Below are positions 35,858 to 44,085 of a DNA stretch of 64,000 nucleotides, piece by piece. A program made the translations under genes and the position numbers. The notes under the pieces are model-generated. The model was not told the origin of the DNA, did no database searches, and saw only the letters and a program-made list of their open reading frames with translations. This stretch comes from Hymenobacter mucosus (GTDB lineage: Bacteria > Bacteroidota > Bacteroidia > Cytophagales > Hymenobacteraceae). The stretch is taken from contig NZ_FZNS01000005.1 of the NCBI RefSeq assembly GCF_900188255.1, positions 372,001-436,000 on the forward strand, given 5' to 3'. The first letter of the stretch is position 1. Each line of letters opens with the position of its first letter.

Positions 35858-36138
35858 GTGGGTGCAAGTTACGCAGAAGGCAGGCATGGGCACCACAACC
35901 CAGGACGAAGGAAGGGCAATGATACCAGACGACGACGACACGCCCGCTACCGTACGCAGGGCCTAGTGTGCTAGGCGCTAGTGGCGCATTCAACGCGGAT
36001 AAGCAATGCAACGTCCCTGGTAGGCAAACGTCTTTGCGGTCCGCAAACGGCCATACGAGAGCACAAAGCTGAACGTAGCCCCCGCGGATTTTGTGTTTAC
36101 CTTGCTTCCCATTCCATTCCCCTAATCCATTCCTTTGC
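35858..36138. other. divergent promoter region between xseA and the M13 peptidase
   Basis: About 280 bases that must hold promoters for both genes. No clear consensus pair or repeat is seen. Confidence 0.4.
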
Positions 36139-38253
36139 ATGAAAAACCGTAATAACCTGACGCTGGCCACCGTGGCAGCTGCCGGTTTGGCCCTGGCTGG
36201 TTGTGCTTCCAGCAAAACGGCGACTCCCACCGCTGCCGCCACAACCGCACCTGCTCCGGCCGCCCCAGCCCAGGAAGCTACTACCCCAGGCGTAGGCATC
36301 AGCGTGGCCAATATCGACCCCTCGGTATCGCCCTGCGACAACTTCTTCCAGTACGCCTCCGGTAGCTGGCTTAAAAACAACCCTATTCCAGCGTCGGAAG
36401 TACGCTGGGGCTCTTTCAATTTGCTGGCTGACCAGAATAACGCTGTGATGCGGCAAATTCTGCAGGAAGCAGCAACCAACACCTCGGCGGCGAAGGGCAC
36501 CAACGCCCAAAAAGTTGGGGACTACTACGCTTCCGGTATGGATACGGTGGCTATTGAAAAAGCCGGCTTGAAATACCTCCAGCCCGAGCTAGCCCGCATC
36601 AACGCTATCAAAGACTTGAAAGGCGTGCAGAATGAGTTGGTGCGTCAGCAGCTGTATGGCACCGGTGCCTTTTTCTATGTGGGCGTGGGTCAGGATGAAA
36701 AGAAAAGCACTGAGTATGCCGTGCAGTTCTATCAGGGCGGCCTCAGCTTACCCGACCGTGACTACTACTTGAAAGACGATGCCCGCTCTAAAGGCATCCG
36801 CTCGGCATATACCACTTACCTCACCAACACCTTCAAGCTGTTGGGCGACAGCCCGGCCGCAGCCGCCAAAAATGCCGCCACGGTGATGCGCTTGGAGACG
36901 CGCCTGGCCAAAGCTAGCCGTACCCGCGTGGCCCTGCGCGACCCCCAGGCTAACTACAATAAAATGACCGTGGCCGAGGCCAATAAGCAGTTCCCCAACC
37001 TGGGGCTGACGGCCATGCTGCCCGCCATGAAGCTGGGCGCGGCTAAAACGGTAATTGTAGGCCAGCCGGAGTTTTTCAAAGAGGAAAGCACCATGCTTAA
37101 GCAGGAGCCAGTGGGCGACCTGAAAACCTACCTGCGGTGGCACATGGCTTCCTCTCTCACGTCGGCGCTGCCCAAGGCGTTTGGCGACGAGCAGTTCCGC
37201 TTTTCGCAGGTACTCAGTGGTGCCAAGCAGCAGCAGCCCCGCTGGAAGCGCATGAATGCCGCTACCGACCGCGCCCTGGGTGAAGCCTTCGGTCAGCTCT
37301 ACGTGGACAAGGCTTTCACACCCGACACCAAGGCCAAAGCAATGACGATGGTGCAGAACATTCGGGAAGCCATGGGGGAGCATATCCGCAAGGCTGACTG
37401 GATGAGCGAAACCACCAAGCAGGAGGCGCTGAAAAAGCTGAACGCCTTCACCGTAAAAATTGGCTACCCCGACAAGTGGAAGGACTACTCGGCCCTGAAT
37501 ATCTCGCGCGAGTCGTACTTGCAGAACGTACTGGCGGCTCGCAAGTGGGCCATCATGGACAACAACAGCAAGTTTGGTAAGCCCATCGACCGTGCTGAGT
37601 GGGGCATGACGCCGCCCACGGTAAATGCTTACTACAATCCGCCGATGAACGAAATCGTGTTCCCGGCCGGCATTATGCAGCCCCCGTTCTTCGACCCCAA
37701 GGCCGATGACGCGGTAAACTACGGCGGTATGGGCGCCGTGATTGGTCACGAAATCACCCACGGCTTCGATGACCAAGGCCGTCAGTATGACTCGGAAGGC
37801 AATCTGCGCGACTGGTGGACCAAGGAGGATGCTGCCAAGTTTGAGCAGCGCGCCGATATGGTAGGGAAGCAGTATTCCGCTTTCTCACCTCTCGACTCCG
37901 TGTTTGTAAACGGGAAGCTGACCATGGGTGAAAACCTAGCTGACCTCGGGGGGTTGAACATTGCTTACTCAGCCCTGGAAAAGCAACTACAGAAAACTTA
38001 TGGCAACGGAGCGCGACCTAAGTTCGATGGTTTTACCCCCGAGCAGCGCTTCTTCCTGGCCTGGGCTCAGATCTGGCGTACCAACGCCCGCCCCGAGTAC
38101 CTGCGCCAGCAGGTAATGACGGACCCACACTCCCCCGCGCAGTTCCGTACGAGCGGGCCGCTAATGAACATGCCCGAGTTCTTCGAAGCCTTCGGCTGTA
38201 AGGACGACGCCAAGATGGTGCGCGCTCAAGCCGACCGTGCCAAAGTATGGTAG
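36139..38253 (+). CDS. M13-family metallopeptidase (neprilysin/PepO type), lipoprotein
   Basis: A 704-aa zinc endopeptidase. A lipobox (LALAGC, Cys near residue 21) marks it as a lipoprotein, followed by a Thr/Ala/Pro-rich linker. The N-terminal M13 domain begins VSPCDNFFQYASGSWL. The catalytic zinc motif is GHEITHGFDD (His 537, Glu 538, His 541) with the third ligand in ENLADLGGL (Glu 598). Peptides are cleaved in the periplasm or at the cell surface. The ATG MKNRNNL is chosen. A strong terminator follows. Confidence 0.95.
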   Translation: MKNRNNLTLATVAAAGLALAGCASSKTATPTAAATTAPAPAAPAQEATTPGVGISVANIDPSVSPCDNFFQYASGSWLKNNPIPASEVRWGSFNLLADQNNAVMRQILQEAATNTSAAKGTNAQKVGDYYASGMDTVAIEKAGLKYLQPELARINAIKDLKGVQNELVRQQLYGTGAFFYVGVGQDEKKSTEYAVQFYQGGLSLPDRDYYLKDDARSKGIRSAYTTYLTNTFKLLGDSPAAAAKNAATVMRLETRLAKASRTRVALRDPQANYNKMTVAEANKQFPNLGLTAMLPAMKLGAAKTVIVGQPEFFKEESTMLKQEPVGDLKTYLRWHMASSLTSALPKAFGDEQFRFSQVLSGAKQQQPRWKRMNAATDRALGEAFGQLYVDKAFTPDTKAKAMTMVQNIREAMGEHIRKADWMSETTKQEALKKLNAFTVKIGYPDKWKDYSALNISRESYLQNVLAARKWAIMDNNSKFGKPIDRAEWGMTPPTVNAYYNPPMNEIVFPAGIMQPPFFDPKADDAVNYGGMGAVIGHEITHGFDDQGRQYDSEGNLRDWWTKEDAAKFEQRADMVGKQYSAFSPLDSVFVNGKLTMGENLADLGGLNIAYSALEKQLQKTYGNGARPKFDGFTPEQRFFLAWAQIWRTNARPEYLRQQVMTDPHSPAQFRTSGPLMNMPEFFEAFGCKDDAKMVRAQADRAKVW

Positions 38254-38283
38254 TCTAAGCACGCAGCAGATGCTACTACACCC

Positions 38284-38321
38284 AAAAAAGGCCGATCCGC
38301 ATGTGCGGATCGGCCTTTTTT
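38284..38321. terminator. intrinsic terminator after the M13 peptidase
   Basis: Perfect 18-bp stem with A-run and T-run flanks and a very short loop, about 30 bases past the peptidase stop. Confidence 0.92.
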
Positions 38322-38355
38322 GGCGTAGTACCTACCCACCTACTTACTTTACTTT

Positions 38356-38724
38356 ATGCAAACCATCTTTCGCCTGCTCAGTGGCCTTGTATTAGGAGTG
38401 ACCCTGCTGACTGCCTGCAAACCCAACTTGGAAGAACAGCTGCAAAATCCTCGCGTGGGGGATGTATATGTAGTGCAGTTTCAGCCAGTGAATACTCAGC
38501 TGCAACGTTACTACTTTTACCAAGTAGCGGCCGTGCGGCCCGATGCGGTAGACCTGCACCCAGCCCGCCAAGAAGCCACTGATGCCCAAGCAAGTACCGC
38601 CGCGCCCAATTTCTTTTCTGATAATACTCTTACCTACACCCGGGCGGAGGCGCTAGAGCTATTGCAAGAGCAGCCCGGCGACGTGCAGCATACGCGCTTA
38701 GTGCAGGTGCGCAGTGCCGACTAG
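38356..38724 (+). CDS. uncharacterised small lipoprotein
   Basis: A 122-aa protein with signal peptide and lipobox LLTAC (Cys 21). The mature part contains VGDVYVVQFQPVN and YYFYQVAAVRPDAVDLHPA, suggesting a beta fold; no family recalled. It lies between the M13 peptidase terminator and, convergently, the cyclophilin gene. Probably an envelope lipoprotein of unknown role. Confidence 0.7.
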   Translation: MQTIFRLLSGLVLGVTLLTACKPNLEEQLQNPRVGDVYVVQFQPVNTQLQRYYFYQVAAVRPDAVDLHPARQEATDAQASTAAPNFFSDNTLTYTRAEALELLQEQPGDVQHTRLVQVRSAD

Positions 38725-38741
38725 CTGGCCTAACCAACCTG

Positions 38742-39491
38742 CTACTTCACGACGGTTAGCTTGATGTCGACGTCCTTTTTGGGCCACTGGTCGGTGTCTA
38801 CGGGTTCGTTGGCAATCTTGTCGATGACGTCGAAGCCCTCTACTACCTCCCCAAACACGGTATACTGCCCATCAAGTGAGGGTGTGCCTCCCACAGTAGC
38901 GTATGCCCGCTTTTGCTCGGGAGTGAGTTGGCGGCCAGCATTGGCCTGAGCTTGGTCAGGCGTCAGCTTTTGCCCCTGCACAATGTAGAAGTCGTGGCTG
39001 GAGGAGAGGTGCCCTGGGTTTTGCTCGTCGTCGTAGCGGGCCATGCCCAGGGCGCCGCGCTTATGAAAATGGCGAGTAGATATTTCAGGAGGGAGGCGGT
39101 AGCGGCTTAGCTGAATGGTGAAATGGTCGGACGTGCCTCCCTGAATGGCAAAGCCTTTCACTACTCGGTTGAACACAGTCTGATCGAAGTAACCTTTGCG
39201 CGTCAGCAGCAGAAAGTTGGCGGTGTGTAATGGGGTGTCATCATACAGCCGAATGCGCATATCGCCGTGGCGGGTGTGCATAATCAGTTCCTGACCAGGA
39301 TACTGGCGCCCATAGTCAGTAAGCAACGTGACAGCATTACTGTCGGCCAACGATGTGAGGGCGGGCCCTGGGGCCGTGGGAGGCGGGAGCGCAGTGCTTA
39401 CATCTGCAGTTTCCGGCTGGGTGCGGTTGCAGCCAACGAAACTACTTAGAAGACCTACGAAGAGAAAAAAGCGAAGCTGGGTAGGAAGCAT
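38742..39491 (-). CDS. periplasmic peptidyl-prolyl cis-trans isomerase (cyclophilin), lipoprotein
   Basis: A 249-aa cyclophilin-type isomerase with a signal peptide and Cys at the lipobox-like FVGCN (Cys 21). Cyclophilin blocks are LLLTRKGYFDQTVFNRVVKG, FAIQGGTSD, GALGMARYDDEQNP and TPSLDGQYTVFGEVVEGFDV. It catalyses proline isomerisation in envelope protein folding. There is an extended insertion (KLTPDQAQANAGRQLTPEQK) before the last strand. ATG start. Confidence 0.9.
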   Translation of the reverse strand: MLPTQLRFFLFVGLLSSFVGCNRTQPETADVSTALPPPTAPGPALTSLADSNAVTLLTDYGRQYPGQELIMHTRHGDMRIRLYDDTPLHTANFLLLTRKGYFDQTVFNRVVKGFAIQGGTSDHFTIQLSRYRLPPEISTRHFHKRGALGMARYDDEQNPGHLSSSHDFYIVQGQKLTPDQAQANAGRQLTPEQKRAYATVGGTPSLDGQYTVFGEVVEGFDVIDKIANEPVDTDQWPKKDVDIKLTVVK

Positions 39492-39523
39492 AGTGCGGGA
39501 TATTACTGGCTGGGGCCAAACGC

Positions 39524-39555
39524 AAAAAGGCGGCTGCCCGCGTGGGCAGCCGCCT
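39524..39555 (-). terminator. intrinsic terminator after the Mn catalase gene
   Basis: Perfect 12-bp stem AGGCGGCTGCCC / GGGCAGCCGCCT with a 4-base loop and an A-run giving U on minus, about 65 bases past the catalase stop. Confidence 0.8.
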
Positions 39556-39618
39556 CAAACATAACAGCTAGCAACTAATCAACGCCATTGCGTAATTAAG
39601 CTGCGTTGCCGCTGTGTA

Positions 39619-40524
39619 TTACATCTTGATACCCATTTTTTTGGCGATGTCCATAAACATCTGGGGGTCGTAATCATCGGCACCGGGCGAGTTGAGCTGG
39701 GGCTCCTCTTCTAGTACGGGGTAAGGCACGCCCTCAAAACCACCCTGAATTACTTCCAGGGGCTGGCCGTCCTCGGGGTGAGTACCATTCCAGATGATGC
39801 CCGCTTGCTTGTAGTCGTCGGGGCTGAAGGTGTACAACTTCAGGTGTAGCTTCTGCTGGTCCTGGAGCTTTTTGGCTTCGGGGAAAGCATCATTGCTTAG
39901 CTCTGGCACGGGAACCAGCTTGCTTACTTCTACACCCGTTAGCTTTTCTAGTGCTTTGGCATACGCCACTACGTGCAACCCACCGCGTACCAGCAAGTAG
40001 CCTACCATGGTGCGGGCGCAAGGGTCCGATACCATTTCGTACACTCGCATTTTATTGGCACGAGCACCGCATTCCAGGAAGAAGTTGTGCAGCAAGTCTA
40101 GCTTTAAGTTGCCGCTGCTGTGCACGTACTGGCCAGTCCAAGGGTTACCCATGGAATCGTATGGTACGGCTGTTTGGGCACTGCTGAGGAAATGGTAGCT
40201 GTTGCGCGCATCAGCTACGCCCGCCAGTGGAGCTGGTACGGGGTCTTTGCCCCGGGGCGTTTGGCCGGTTAGGAGCAGGTTGATAGCGTATGATACGGCC
40301 TCAATGTGGCTATATTCTTCGGCAGCAATGCTGCAGGTAAGATCGTAAAAGGGGCGGAGGCGGTTTCTGCCACGGAAATTGAACGACTGGAATGTGTAGT
40401 TCATCAGCGTCGACATCTCCCCATACTTGCCACCTAGCAACTCCTGAATAGCAGCAGCATCGTTAGGTGAAGGGTTTTTAGGCTTGGGCAGCTCCACGGC
40501 TAGCCGGTCATACCGTAAAATCAT
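39619..40524 (-). CDS. manganese catalase
   Basis: A 301-aa di-manganese catalase that breaks down hydrogen peroxide. Metal-site residues are in GGKYGEMSTLMNY (Glu 36) and AAEEYSHIEAVSYA (Glu 70 and His 73), with further conserved CGARANKMRVYEMVSDP and GGLHVVAYAKALEKL blocks supplying the second site. Cytosolic. The ATG MILRYDRL is used; upstream in-frame codons lack a good start. Upstream lies an AT-rich region that must contain the promoter. Confidence 0.93.
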   Translation of the reverse strand: MILRYDRLAVELPKPKNPSPNDAAAIQELLGGKYGEMSTLMNYTFQSFNFRGRNRLRPFYDLTCSIAAEEYSHIEAVSYAINLLLTGQTPRGKDPVPAPLAGVADARNSYHFLSSAQTAVPYDSMGNPWTGQYVHSSGNLKLDLLHNFFLECGARANKMRVYEMVSDPCARTMVGYLLVRGGLHVVAYAKALEKLTGVEVSKLVPVPELSNDAFPEAKKLQDQQKLHLKLYTFSPDDYKQAGIIWNGTHPEDGQPLEVIQGGFEGVPYPVLEEEPQLNSPGADDYDPQMFMDIAKKMGIKM

Positions 40525-40818
40525 AGCAATTGCTGTTGAGGTTGAAAAAGTGCTTTCGCCCGTCGTTCCGGGGCGCAATTTCTAACGTCAGAATTGCAGA
40601 CTAGTTGAGGTACGCCCAAATCTTGTTGAGGGTATATACTATTAATTATGAGATAGTTATTGAGCGCAGTCGGCCGTTGATATAGCACTTAACCGGCACT
40701 AGCCTACCCGCTAGTGAGCTGCGGAGTCAATACGATACACAAGGTGAATAGTGTCATTAATAATTAGATACTAGCTAGAAAAGAATGACTTACAGTTAGA
40801 AATCCGTCAGCAAGGCAC
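40525..40818. other. AT-rich intergenic region upstream of Mn catalase
   Basis: About 290 bases, noticeably AT-richer than the surroundings near 40630-40800. No gene, RNA or repeat recognised; it probably carries the catalase promoter. Confidence 0.45.
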
Positions 40819-40847
40819 AAAAAAAGGTGCGCCCCTCGGCGCACCTT
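40819..40847 (-). terminator. intrinsic terminator of the phospholipase/nuclease-fold gene
   Basis: Perfect 10-bp stem AAGGTGCGCC / GGCGCACCTT with a 4-base loop, about 25 bases past the stop, U-run on minus. Confidence 0.85.
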
Positions 40848-40872
40848 CCAATTGCTGTTTCTCCTGATCAGC

Positions 40873-42102
40873 TTACCAGCCTGAGCCGCTTGGGGTATCC
40901 CAGCCGTCGGAGGCAGGTTTTTTCTTTTTAACGGGCTTATCCGTTTTTACTTTCTCTTTCTGAGCTGGAGCCGCTGCCGGTTTCGATTTTACTTTCACCT
41001 TGGTAGTGCCTGCTGGTACGGGCGGTGCGCCAGGAATGGGAGAGGCAGCCGGGGCAGCTTCTTCCTGGATTGGGGCCATGTCGGTGGCAGCGTTGATGAG
41101 GTCGGGACGTTCTACCGCTTTTTCCTTTTGCAACGCAAGGAGTAGTTGCTGATCTACCAGTTCGTTCTTGCTCCAAGCCTTCAGTTCCACATCCATCTTT
41201 TCCTTCTCTTCCTTGGATGGCTTCTTTGCTAGCATCCCATCAAGGTCAGGGCTACCGGCATCCTTCCAGGCAGTCAGCCACATAGAAGCTACCATAGTGG
41301 GGGCTAGCTTGAGGCGGAATGCTACTTGGCCACCTACCTTTTCGTGGTAGGAGTCAGCGAAGGCATCTGAGTACGCACGGCGGGTTTTGCCGTACTTATG
41401 GCTGAACACGTACTTGGTTTCTGGGGTGTAGCGGCGCGTTATAGCTTCTTCTTGGTCGAAGGTGTCGCCCAAGAAGCCGTACGACTCCTGCACTACCTGC
41501 CAAATTGCCGCCTGGGGGTCTTTCAGGTACTTTGCAGGGTCGCAATCCAGTTTATACTTGGCAATGTGGCGCTCTGGGAGCTTACTTTCCCACAGAGAGT
41601 GAAGCCCTTGCTGGTTGGTTAACTGCCCGTCGTAGTTCTCCGTGGTGTGCAGCGGTACAAAAGCATCCCCAATGTAGTGGCCCAAGTCGGCGGAAAGGTT
41701 GATAATGGCTACTGTGTCGCGCTTCTTGAAGGCTTCGGTTAGCTTTTCCTTAATCTCTACCACCGTCCATGGCACGGTACCGTACTTGTGCAGGGTATCG
41801 GCGGTGTACTTGGCCGTGGCCTTCTCCCAGGCTTTGGGCATGGCGCCGAAGGGGTCCTCACCGAAGTGGTCCATGTCGATGAAATGCTTGCTTGCCTCGC
41901 TTGGGTCCTGGTCGCGGCGCTCATCGGGGGCAGTACTGAGCTTCACTAGCTCGCCCATGTGCCGGTAATAGAAGCCCCGCATGGAAGAGGGTAGGGCGTA
42001 TACGGCTAGCTGGGCGATAGTACGGTGAGCAAAAAAGCCCCAGCCCGGCGACAGTAGCGGGCATAGCAGCACAATGAAAAGCGTGAGAAACAGTTTTTTC
42101 AT
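40873..42102 (-). CDS. secreted zinc phospholipase C / S1-P1 nuclease-fold protein
   Basis: A 409-aa exported protein. If signal peptidase cuts after SPG, the mature end starts at Trp 21 (WGFFAHRTIAQLAV), the classic N-terminal Trp zinc ligand of the PLC/S1-P1 fold. Other ligand-type residues are KHFIDMDHF (His 73, Asp 76), ADLGHYIGDAFVPLHTTENY (His 142, Asp 146, His 152) and HSLWE (His 168, Glu 172). It is more S1/P1-nuclease-like than the other such protein here. The C-terminal ~70 residues form a Lys/Pro/Ala-rich disordered tail ending SGSGW. It could degrade nucleic acids or phospholipids outside the cell. The ATG MKKLFLT is used. Confidence 0.85.
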   Translation of the reverse strand: MKKLFLTLFIVLLCPLLSPGWGFFAHRTIAQLAVYALPSSMRGFYYRHMGELVKLSTAPDERRDQDPSEASKHFIDMDHFGEDPFGAMPKAWEKATAKYTADTLHKYGTVPWTVVEIKEKLTEAFKKRDTVAIINLSADLGHYIGDAFVPLHTTENYDGQLTNQQGLHSLWESKLPERHIAKYKLDCDPAKYLKDPQAAIWQVVQESYGFLGDTFDQEEAITRRYTPETKYVFSHKYGKTRRAYSDAFADSYHEKVGGQVAFRLKLAPTMVASMWLTAWKDAGSPDLDGMLAKKPSKEEKEKMDVELKAWSKNELVDQQLLLALQKEKAVERPDLINAATDMAPIQEEAAPAASPIPGAPPVPAGTTKVKVKSKPAAAPAQKEKVKTDKPVKKKKPASDGWDTPSGSGW

Positions 42103-42351
42103 AGCAACAAGAGAAATCCGCAGACCGCGGGTCCGTAAAGTTCGGAAATTGTTGCGTATCAAGTACCAAATCCGGTTTAACACTTGCGGTACTGCTGTAC
42201 TATTCCAAGTAGGCTAGATGGCCAGCAAGTGGAGGAGGAGCGCTTGCTTATAGATGTGTACTAGGTGTAGCCCGCCAGTGCTTGGCTGAGCGCGTAGCTT
42301 AAAAGCAAATAGGCTACTTTGCCTGCTCTCACCTTCTTCTGCTGAAAAGAC

Positions 42352-43392
42352 GTGCCCAGCATTTCCCGCAAGAAACTCAACTACACCATTCAGCCGCCCC
42401 TGCGCGAGTACCTGCACCGCTACGACCGAGAAATCGTGCTACCTGTGTCGTACCGCGACTTGCTGCACATCAGCGGCGCTTTTCCGCTGACTGACCGGCA
42501 GGGGCGCGATACGCTATGGGAAACTGTGTTTTACGAGCCCCAAACGCTACGTGAACTCAGCCAGGGACTTGCTGAAGTATATGCTCTGCTAAAAACGGCC
42601 GGCGACTTATCATTCACAGAGCACCTACTAGCCGACCGCATTGACTACTGCCGTTTCGGAAATAGTAATCCGTTTCGGGTGCGCATTGTCAATCAGCTGA
42701 ACGACAACTACGACTACTTTTATATCAAGCAGGCCGATGCGTCTCGGGTGTATGGGTTAGAGCTAGAGCACCTGCTCTCTCCCAACCGCCTGAGCTACTT
42801 GGTGAGTGGTGATACGCTGGTGGAAGAGCACATAGCCGGCGTGCCCGGCGACGATTTTATTCGGACCCGGTTGCCCAAGCTGCAATTCAACCAAGTACGC
42901 TTGGCCAAGGAGTTTGTGAAGTTTAACGAGCGGTGCTTTGCTCGCCTACTTGGGGATATGCGCTCCTACAACTACGTAGTAGACATCACGCCCGACTTTG
43001 AGGATGAGCAGTACCGCGTGCGAGCCATTGACTTCGACCAACAGAGTTACGAGGGCCGCAAGTCTATGTACTTGCCTCAGTACTTCAAGGACAACCGCCC
43101 GGTAGTGGATTTGTGCAGCCGTTTCCTCAAGCCCGAGAGTATTCGGCAGTACCAAACCGAGGAGCGGGTGCTCATGCTGCGCCGGGTGCGCTTGGAGCGC
43201 TACCGCCTCAAAGCCCTCATGGACTGCATGCGAAGAGATGACCTAGCCCCAACAGAAAAGCTGCAGCAGCTTCGTCTGGAGCTAAACCACCACCACGGCA
43301 CCACTAAGTTCGACCACTGCCACACCATGGGCGATATGGTGCGCCTGAACTTGCAGTTGATGCTGAGCCCCTTGGATATCCGGCAGCGGTAG
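42352..43392 (+). CDS. uncharacterised protein with APH/kinase-like catalytic motifs
   Basis: A 346-aa cytosolic protein of a family I recall as conserved but unnamed in Bacteroidota. Motifs line up in kinase order: YFYIKQAD (Lys 126, like the ATP-binding Lys), a helix with LELEHLL (Glu 137/139), a hinge-like VEEHIAGVPGDDF, then LLGDMRSYNYVVD (Asp 202, Asn 207), resembling the HGD-x4-N-ilvD catalytic loop of aminoglycoside phosphotransferase-like kinases, and RAIDFDQQSYEG (Asp 227), like the DFG metal-binding motif. This suggests a small-molecule or atypical protein kinase; it is inference. The start is GTG; in-frame stops just upstream leave no alternative. It ends 9 bases from the convergent CinA gene. 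Confidence 0.65.
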   Translation: MPSISRKKLNYTIQPPLREYLHRYDREIVLPVSYRDLLHISGAFPLTDRQGRDTLWETVFYEPQTLRELSQGLAEVYALLKTAGDLSFTEHLLADRIDYCRFGNSNPFRVRIVNQLNDNYDYFYIKQADASRVYGLELEHLLSPNRLSYLVSGDTLVEEHIAGVPGDDFIRTRLPKLQFNQVRLAKEFVKFNERCFARLLGDMRSYNYVVDITPDFEDEQYRVRAIDFDQQSYEGRKSMYLPQYFKDNRPVVDLCSRFLKPESIRQYQTEERVLMLRRVRLERYRLKALMDCMRRDDLAPTEKLQQLRLELNHHHGTTKFDHCHTMGDMVRLNLQLMLSPLDIRQR

Positions 43393-43401
43393 GACGCTGG
43401 C

Positions 43402-43908
43402 TTAAGCCGAAGCGGGCGCTACTTGGTGGCGGTCTAGCAACTCAGCTAATTTCTGGTAAATAAACTCCGTGGCCTGCTGGCGAATAGCGTCGCTGGAGCC
43501 ATCAAACTGCTGCCGGTATTCGTGAGCGTGCTCCAGGAACAGAATCGTGACGAATACCGTGCCCACGGGCTTATCGGGCGTTTCTGATTGCCCCGGCCCG
43601 CACAAGCCCGTCACGGCCACGCATACATCGGCCTTAGGCAAGTTCTTGTGCAAGCCCAGTACCATCTCGTTGGTAGTTTGCTGGCTTTCAGCGGAGTAGG
43701 TATCGAGGGTAGCTGGTTTAACCCCCAGTAGCTGCTGCTTGGCATCGGTATGGTACGTAACGACGGAGCCGAGCAAGACTTCACTCACGCCTTCTGCCGG
43801 AGCTAGCTGGGCTGCTGCTAGGCCGCAGGTGCAGCTCTCGGCCAGGGCTAGCGTGAGCTTGTGCTTGATAAAGTCTTTGATGAGAGCAGTAGGGGCAACC
43901 TTTTTCAT
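43402..43908 (-). CDS. CinA-family protein (PncC-like nicotinamide-nucleotide amidase domain)
   Basis: A 168-aa single CinA C-terminal domain. Active-site blocks are LAESCTCGLAAAQL (Ser 25), VVTYHTDAKQQLLGV (Tyr 52, Lys 57) and TGLCGPG with DKPVGTVFVTI. In typical PncC the first reads ESCTGG and the third TGIAGP; here Cys occupies both variable positions (Cys 28 and 103). The family deamidates NMN to nicotinic acid mononucleotide, recycling NMN in the NAD pathway. The ATG MKKVAPT is preferred to a longer frame. Activity is likely but the changes make it uncertain. Confidence 0.85.
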   Translation of the reverse strand: MKKVAPTALIKDFIKHKLTLALAESCTCGLAAAQLAPAEGVSEVLLGSVVTYHTDAKQQLLGVKPATLDTYSAESQQTTNEMVLGLHKNLPKADVCVAVTGLCGPGQSETPDKPVGTVFVTILFLEHAHEYRQQFDGSSDAIRQQATEFIYQKLAELLDRHQVAPASA

Positions 43909-44085
43909 AGCGAGGGATAAACAGCGAAGTCCCAACAGTACGCGCGATGCAAGAGCATGGGTATAGCTCAGCTTACGAAGTAGTAGGGCTGATTTGTAGT
44001 ATAAAGCAGATGATCAGCAGGTTATAAAGAATGAGTTGGGCTGCTAAGGCGAAAGTTTTCTGCAAATAGCCTTATTGTATTCGCT

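Noticed and set aside
36748-37776. 342-aa minus-strand frame inside the M13 peptidase
   Set aside because: Antisense shadow; the plus-strand peptidase motifs are unambiguous and this frame has no recognisable domain.
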